This document shows, piece after piece, positions 31,621-35,247 of a stretch of 35,247 bases of DNA (positions are counted from its first letter, which is position 1; every line of letters begins with the position of its first letter). The position numbers and the translations under genes are program-made. The stretch covers positions 1 through 35,247 of the forward strand of contig JADJDU010000024.1 of assembly GCA_016702505.1 (NCBI GenBank), given 5' to 3'. The notes under the pieces are model-generated. The model saw only the letters and a list, made by a program, of their open reading frames with translations, was not told where the DNA came from and did not search any database. The DNA is from Microthrixaceae bacterium (lineage in GTDB: Bacteria; Actinomycetota; Acidimicrobiia; Acidimicrobiales; Iamiaceae).

Positions 31621-32268
31621 CTAGATAGACAGCCGGGCGCGGACAGCCAAAGCCATCCGCAGATCAAGACCGCGCACCGACGGCGCTGGCACGTCGTCGC
31701 GCACCTGGGCGACGGTCGCAGGATTCGCCGGGTAGGTCACCAGCGAAACATCGAACAGTTGGACCTCGATGATCCGCCGCACGAGGTAGTCCGCATCCCA
31801 CTCCTGACGGATCACACGGAAAGCGAAGGACATCTCATCGAGATCGCCTCGCTCCATCGCGGACAGCACCGACGCCACCAGCGGAGACGAACAGTCAAGC
31901 GAGGCATCACACCGCAGGCCCACAGCGTCGGACGCCAGCGTCAGCGTCTTAGCGGCCGTGCGTGCCAGAGGTAGGCCCTCATGGTTCACCAGGAGACGCA
32001 CGTCGTCACGCTCGACCACCGACTTGGCGCAAGCACCCTCAACGATCACCTCAGACCAGCCGCCACGCTCCGGGCCACCAGCCACGTCATAAGGGAACCC
32101 GTACACCGTGGCGTACCCCGACATCGACACGCCGCCGTCCTCATCCGCTCGCACCTCGGGCACAGCGAACCGCCGGGCCTCCACAGTGCGGCCACGCTGC
32201 ACCACCGACAGAGACGACATGTCACCACCCAGACGGGCAGCGACCACATCAGGCAACAACTCAGACAT
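31621..32268 (-). CDS. Prohead maturation protease, HK97 family
   Basis: A 215-residue serine protease of the HK97 gp4 type: GYATVYGFPYDV near the start, the His-containing VRLLVNHEGLPLAR and the Ser-containing MERGDLDEMSFAFRV, then FDVSLVTYPANPAT, all in the usual order. It would cleave the capsid delta domain. The ATG lies 8 nt inside the portal's 3' end. Confidence 0.92.
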   Translation of the reverse strand: MSELLPDVVAARLGGDMSSLSVVQRGRTVEARRFAVPEVRADEDGGVSMSGYATVYGFPYDVAGGPERGGWSEVIVEGACAKSVVERDDVRLLVNHEGLPLARTAAKTLTLASDAVGLRCDASLDCSSPLVASVLSAMERGDLDEMSFAFRVIRQEWDADYLVRRIIEVQLFDVSLVTYPANPATVAQVRDDVPAPSVRGLDLRMALAVRARLSI

Positions 32269-33399
32269 CTGACCCTCCAGGTCCGTTCAGCGCCACCGTC
32301 TGGGCACCGACACCGCCAGGCAACGGTGGACGATCCTCGTGCTCGCGAGCCTCATCCGGCGTCCCCCAACCGCCACGGATGCGCAACGTCTCCACCTCCG
32401 CCTGCGTCTTCACGTCCACCTTCACCAGCGCCCCGGTGTTGACCTTCACGTATTCCGACGGGGGCACCATCGAAGACACGAACTCCTCCATCAGAGTCAC
32501 CCACCAACCCCGTTATAGGTGAGGTAGTTCAGCGACCGCTGCTCGACGTTCGCGTACGTCTGACTGTTACCGGACTCGCCACCGATCATCTCCGGCGGCA
32601 CCAGGAAGAACCCGGCGATGTCGGCCTTGTTCGCCTTGATCGTCTCCAGGAACTGGGACTCCTCCGGGCTCACCTGGATCGCCTCGTAAGTGACACCCAA
32701 CCCGAGCACCACCGGCTCACGACCAGACACCGCAGCCCTAAACCGCTCCTTGATCGTCGCCGCCTGATCCTGGGTTACCGGCTGGTCTGTCGACAGCACC
32801 GCCGAAGGGTGAGCGCCATCGCTGAACCACCGGCGACCGAACTCGCCAGCCGACAACCCCAAGCCCGTCATCGACGCCGCGTACTGCAGCGGGGACAACC
32901 CGATAGGCGACCCCGGAACAGTGAACGCAGGCCAATGCACCAAGTCATCACCGACCGGACGACCATCAAGCAACCACTGCACCGACCCAACACCAACCGG
33001 CCGAGCCGACATCCTCGACGGAGACAAGATCTCCATCTGCACCGGATACCCCAGCCGGTCACGAGCCGCCACCAAACCGAACACGTTCCCGGCCGTCAAC
33101 CACGACATCAACACCTGACGACGCCACCCGATCGCATGCATGTGCAACCACGGAGCCGACAGCAGCGGGGACGGCCGCTCAACCTCCACCGGCACACCAG
33201 CCGCCCGGCGGTACTGCTTCACCGGCAACGCCGACAACCGAGAGATCAGATCCATACACGACCACACCGCACCCAACCGGAGCGCCTGGTCCACATCCGA
33301 CACGGCACCATGACCGCCACCAGACCGACGGACACGCTCAGCCGCCAGCACCTCAGCCAACGACCCCACAGAACGACGCTCAGGGCGGAACAAGCTCAT
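32261..33399 (-). CDS. Portal protein, HK97 family, frameshifted
   Basis: Repaired length about 379 residues, normal for the family. The N-terminal 300 residues include VWSCMDLISRLSALPVKQYR, SWLTAGNVFGLVAARD, IGLSPLQYAASMTGLGLSA, FFLVPPEMIGGESGNSQTYA and RSLNYLTYN. The frame then stops (TGA at 32497) while a neighbouring frame supplies the missing end: WVTLMEEFVSSMVPP, YVKVNTGALVKVDVKTQAEV and EDRPPLPGG. One base is missing near 32500-32510. The junction happens to create a GTGA, so a split two-chain portal is a formal alternative. The portal is the dodecameric packaging channel. Confidence 0.88.
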
Positions 33400-33524
33400 G
33401 CCCGCACCTCAACCGCGGCGACCAAAGCCACCCCGGCCACCACCAAAGCCAACGGCACCGACCACATCGACACACCGACCACCACAAGGGCGAGACCGAA
33501 CAACTCGAGCAACACGTGCACCAT
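33396..33524 (-). CDS. Small two-span membrane protein between TerL and portal (42 aa)
   Basis: MVHVLLELFGLALVVVGVSM then SVPLALVVAGVALVAAVE: two short hydrophobic segments. GGAG precedes the ATG and the TGA overlaps the portal ATG (ATGA). Tiny membrane proteins occur at this position in other phages; function unknown. Confidence 0.65.
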   Translation of the reverse strand: MVHVLLELFGLALVVVGVSMWSVPLALVVAGVALVAAVEVRA

Positions 33525-33538
33525 CGGCTCCTCTCCCC

Positions 33539-35011
33539 TCAGTAGACGCTCATCGACACATCAACAGCAGGCATCGACACAGCAGCGTGATGGGCCAACA
33601 CCACAGCCACCAGCGGCGACATGTCATGGTCCCCACGACGATCAATCAGCAGGGCATCCCCCGCCTTGCGCTTCTCCGCCCACGACACCGCCGACGACAA
33701 CTCCGGCCGGTCACGGTGCACCACTTCCTCATCCACCACCGCATCAAAGAACCCCGCCGTAGCCAGCTTCAGGGCGGCAAACGCGACCCGCGTCACCGTG
33801 ACCCCAGCAGCCTCCAGATCACCGATCAGCGCGGCCGCTGGACCCGCCTCATCAATCACCACCCGGCGCACTGCCCCATCGGCCACCAATGCGGCCACCT
33901 CGGCCACGACCCAGCCAGTGCCAGCGCCAGTCGCCACCACATCGACCCCGATACCACCCTCACGGCACTCCCCAGCCACCGCCACAGACGACGACGACCG
34001 ATCCGGCCGCACCTCCACCGCAAGATCCACACCACCGACCAGCCACCCAGGCCGCTCAGCACGACGCCCCGACTCCCCGCTGCGACACGACGACCAATCA
34101 GCCTCAGCGATCACAGACCACTGAGGGCCCAACCCGTTGTCAGGGTCAGGGAAGATCCCGAGCCGCTCACGGGCGAACTCGGCATCGGTCAGATTCGACC
34201 GCTCCACCGTCCCAATGAACTCCTCAGTGATCAGCGACCCGAGCGACGGGTTCCCCTCCAACCACGCTCCACGATCATCTAGCGCCCCAGCAACAGCATC
34301 GGCGTCAGAAGCATCGACATCGACGGACCACTCGGCGTAAGTGATCTCACCCGCACGACCACGGGCGATGATCCGCCGCAAAGCATTCGACTCGGCCACC
34401 TCCAACGGGGCCGAGCTCGTCCACCACAGTTGTGGATCAGGACGGGCCGACATCGTTGGCAGCAGGGAACCGAGATCGTTGATGTAGTAGGCCTCGTCCA
34501 GGACCACCCGGTCACCGGAGAAGCCACGACCACCACCCTTCGAGCGGGCCTTGAACTGGAGCCTCTTTCCGTTGCGAAGCTCGATCCGCTCCTTGCCGTT
34601 GCTGTCGTAAATCCCCTTGACCTCGGCCATCAACTCCGGCGTGGTCTCCACCAGAGTCCTGATCCTGGTGAAGTGCTCCAGCGACGTGTCGAACCGGTGC
34701 GCCGTGTGAGTGATCAGATCCACCGCGTCATCGAGGAAGAGCCAGTACAGCTCCGCAGCCTCCAGCACCCCGCCCTTACCGTTCTGGCGAGGAACCACCA
34801 ACGCAACCTCGAACGAAGCGCAGAACCCTTCGGCGGTCTCAGCTAGTGCGGCGTCGAGAACCAGTTCCTGCCACGGGAGCAGCACCAGGCCCGCCGACAT
34901 CGCCAACTCCACCGCTTCCGGCCCCGCTGTTGACGCTGCGCTTGGGCGGCTCAGGAACCGAGGCGGCACCAGCGGCGGCGCGGCGGTCCTCTCTGCGACG
35001 GCGTAGCTCAT
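33539..35011 (-). CDS. terL: Terminase large subunit
   Basis: A 490-residue packaging motor. ATPase: Walker A-like VPRQNGKG (~73-80), Walker B VVLDEAYY (~169-176) and a SSAP coupling motif (~199-202). C-terminal nuclease: acidic residues in GGVDLAVE (D~329), RRVVIDEAG (D~387) and RRGDHDMSPLVAV near the end. The layout matches TerL of siphophages of the HK97/phiC31 kind. Its ATG lies 173 nt inside the TerS frame, an unusually long overlap; an internal ATG at 34900 would shorten it but would lose the conserved PPRFLSRP lead. Confidence 0.93.
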   Translation of the reverse strand: MSYAVAERTAAPPLVPPRFLSRPSAASTAGPEAVELAMSAGLVLLPWQELVLDAALAETAEGFCASFEVALVVPRQNGKGGVLEAAELYWLFLDDAVDLITHTAHRFDTSLEHFTRIRTLVETTPELMAEVKGIYDSNGKERIELRNGKRLQFKARSKGGGRGFSGDRVVLDEAYYINDLGSLLPTMSARPDPQLWWTSSAPLEVAESNALRRIIARGRAGEITYAEWSVDVDASDADAVAGALDDRGAWLEGNPSLGSLITEEFIGTVERSNLTDAEFARERLGIFPDPDNGLGPQWSVIAEADWSSCRSGESGRRAERPGWLVGGVDLAVEVRPDRSSSSVAVAGECREGGIGVDVVATGAGTGWVVAEVAALVADGAVRRVVIDEAGPAAALIGDLEAAGVTVTRVAFAALKLATAGFFDAVVDEEVVHRDRPELSSAVSWAEKRKAGDALLIDRRGDHDMSPLVAVVLAHHAAVSMPAVDVSMSVY

Positions 35012-35222
35012 CCTTGCGGCTCACCTCCGGCTCGGCGATGTCATCGAGTGCCCGCAACACTTCGAGTAGACGGCCAGTCAGAGGCGCTAGACGCTCTCGG
35101 TCGTCCTCGCCCACTAGGTCGATCTCGTGAGCGAGCTTGTCCCGCACGGCCTCCAGGGCCTCGCGGTTGTCCCCGGATCTGACCGCCCTAGCTACAGGTC
35201 CGAGGGTCTTCGACGCGCTCAC
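34839..35222 (-). CDS. terS: Terminase small subunit
   Basis: About 127 residues: VSASKTLGPVARAVRSGDNR, EALEAVRDKLAHEIDLVG, LTGRLLEVLRALDDIAEPEV, then a basic stretch (RRRREDRRAAAGAA). This is the charged helical pattern of actinophage TerS. GGAGG lies 5 nt before the GTG at 35222. The last ~40 residues (Gly/Ser/Pro-rich) overlap TerL in another frame and may be an artefact of a lost stop or an indel. It recognises pac/cos DNA for packaging; the presumed cos lies between it and the HNH gene. Confidence 0.8.
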   Translation of the reverse strand: MSASKTLGPVARAVRSGDNREALEAVRDKLAHEIDLVGEDDRERLAPLTGRLLEVLRALDDIAEPEVSRKDELRRRREDRRAAAGAASVPEPPKRSVNSGAGSGGVGDVGGPGAAPVAGTGSRRRTS

Positions 35223-35247
35223 CACGACCTCCGGGGAGAGAGTTTTC

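Noticed and set aside
32497..32510. Programmed -1 frameshift or deliberate two-chain portal
   Set aside because: No convincing slippery heptamer is present and the same kind of indel occurs in many unrelated genes here, so a lost base is simpler.

Overview
The window reads as an essentially complete genome of a tailed double-stranded DNA phage (siphovirus type, HK97-like head) that infects a high-GC actinobacterium. The host call rests on three WhiB-family genes, a family confined to Actinobacteria and their phages, on GTG-rich starts and on high GC. All but one gene lie on the minus strand. Read as the reverse complement, the sequence opens 25 bp before the small terminase gene and closes just after an HNH endonuclease gene, the arrangement found around the cos site of HK97-like phages, so the window ends may be the natural genome ends (inference).

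Layout, in the direction of transcription (right to left). 35.2-28.8 kb: packaging and head (TerS, TerL, a small membrane protein, portal, prohead protease, major capsid, head-tail connectors). 28.8-18.5 kb: tail (major tail protein, one chaperone, tape measure, distal and minor tail proteins, a fibre with YadA-like repeats). 18.5-16.7 kb: lysis (small coiled-coil protein, r1t-like holin, amidase, second membrane protein). 16.66-16.60 kb: bidirectional terminator. 16.6-15.6 kb: regulatory switch with one rightward HTH gene facing a leftward Cro-like HTH and an excisionase-like HTH. 15.6-13.2 kb: recombination (RecB-like exonuclease, RecT-like annealing protein). 13.2-4.2 kb: a dense accessory operon of small genes, mostly joined by 4-nt start/stop overlaps, with a left-handed beta-helix protein, a Gly-X dipeptide-repeat protein, a RuvC-like resolvase, zinc-ribbon proteins, two DNA methyltransferases, three WhiB genes and a PAPS-reductase-like protein. 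4.2-0.04 kb: a DnaB/RepA-like helicase, a probable replication origin (eight exact 9-bp iterons plus a perfect DnaA box), a winged-helix protein, a zinc protein and the HNH nuclease.

The reading of the sequence depends on one fact. At least sixteen single-base frameshifts interrupt otherwise well-formed genes (helicase, beta-helix protein, regulators, fibre, minor tail, tape measure, major tail, connectors, portal), most of them in or beside short G/C runs. Joining the frames restores expected family lengths. Uncorrected sequencing error is the simplest cause, with real slippage mutation as the alternative. The tape-measure gene also carries two in-frame TAG codons. Coordinates below are for the repaired genes, and each entry says where the break lies.

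The strongest leads are the iteron/DnaA origin lying inside the coding frame of a winged-helix protein, the WhiB triplet interleaved with two methyltransferases, the Gly-X repeat protein whose variable codons differ at one base only, the duplicated and re-fused helicase N-terminus, and the TAG codons in the tape measure.
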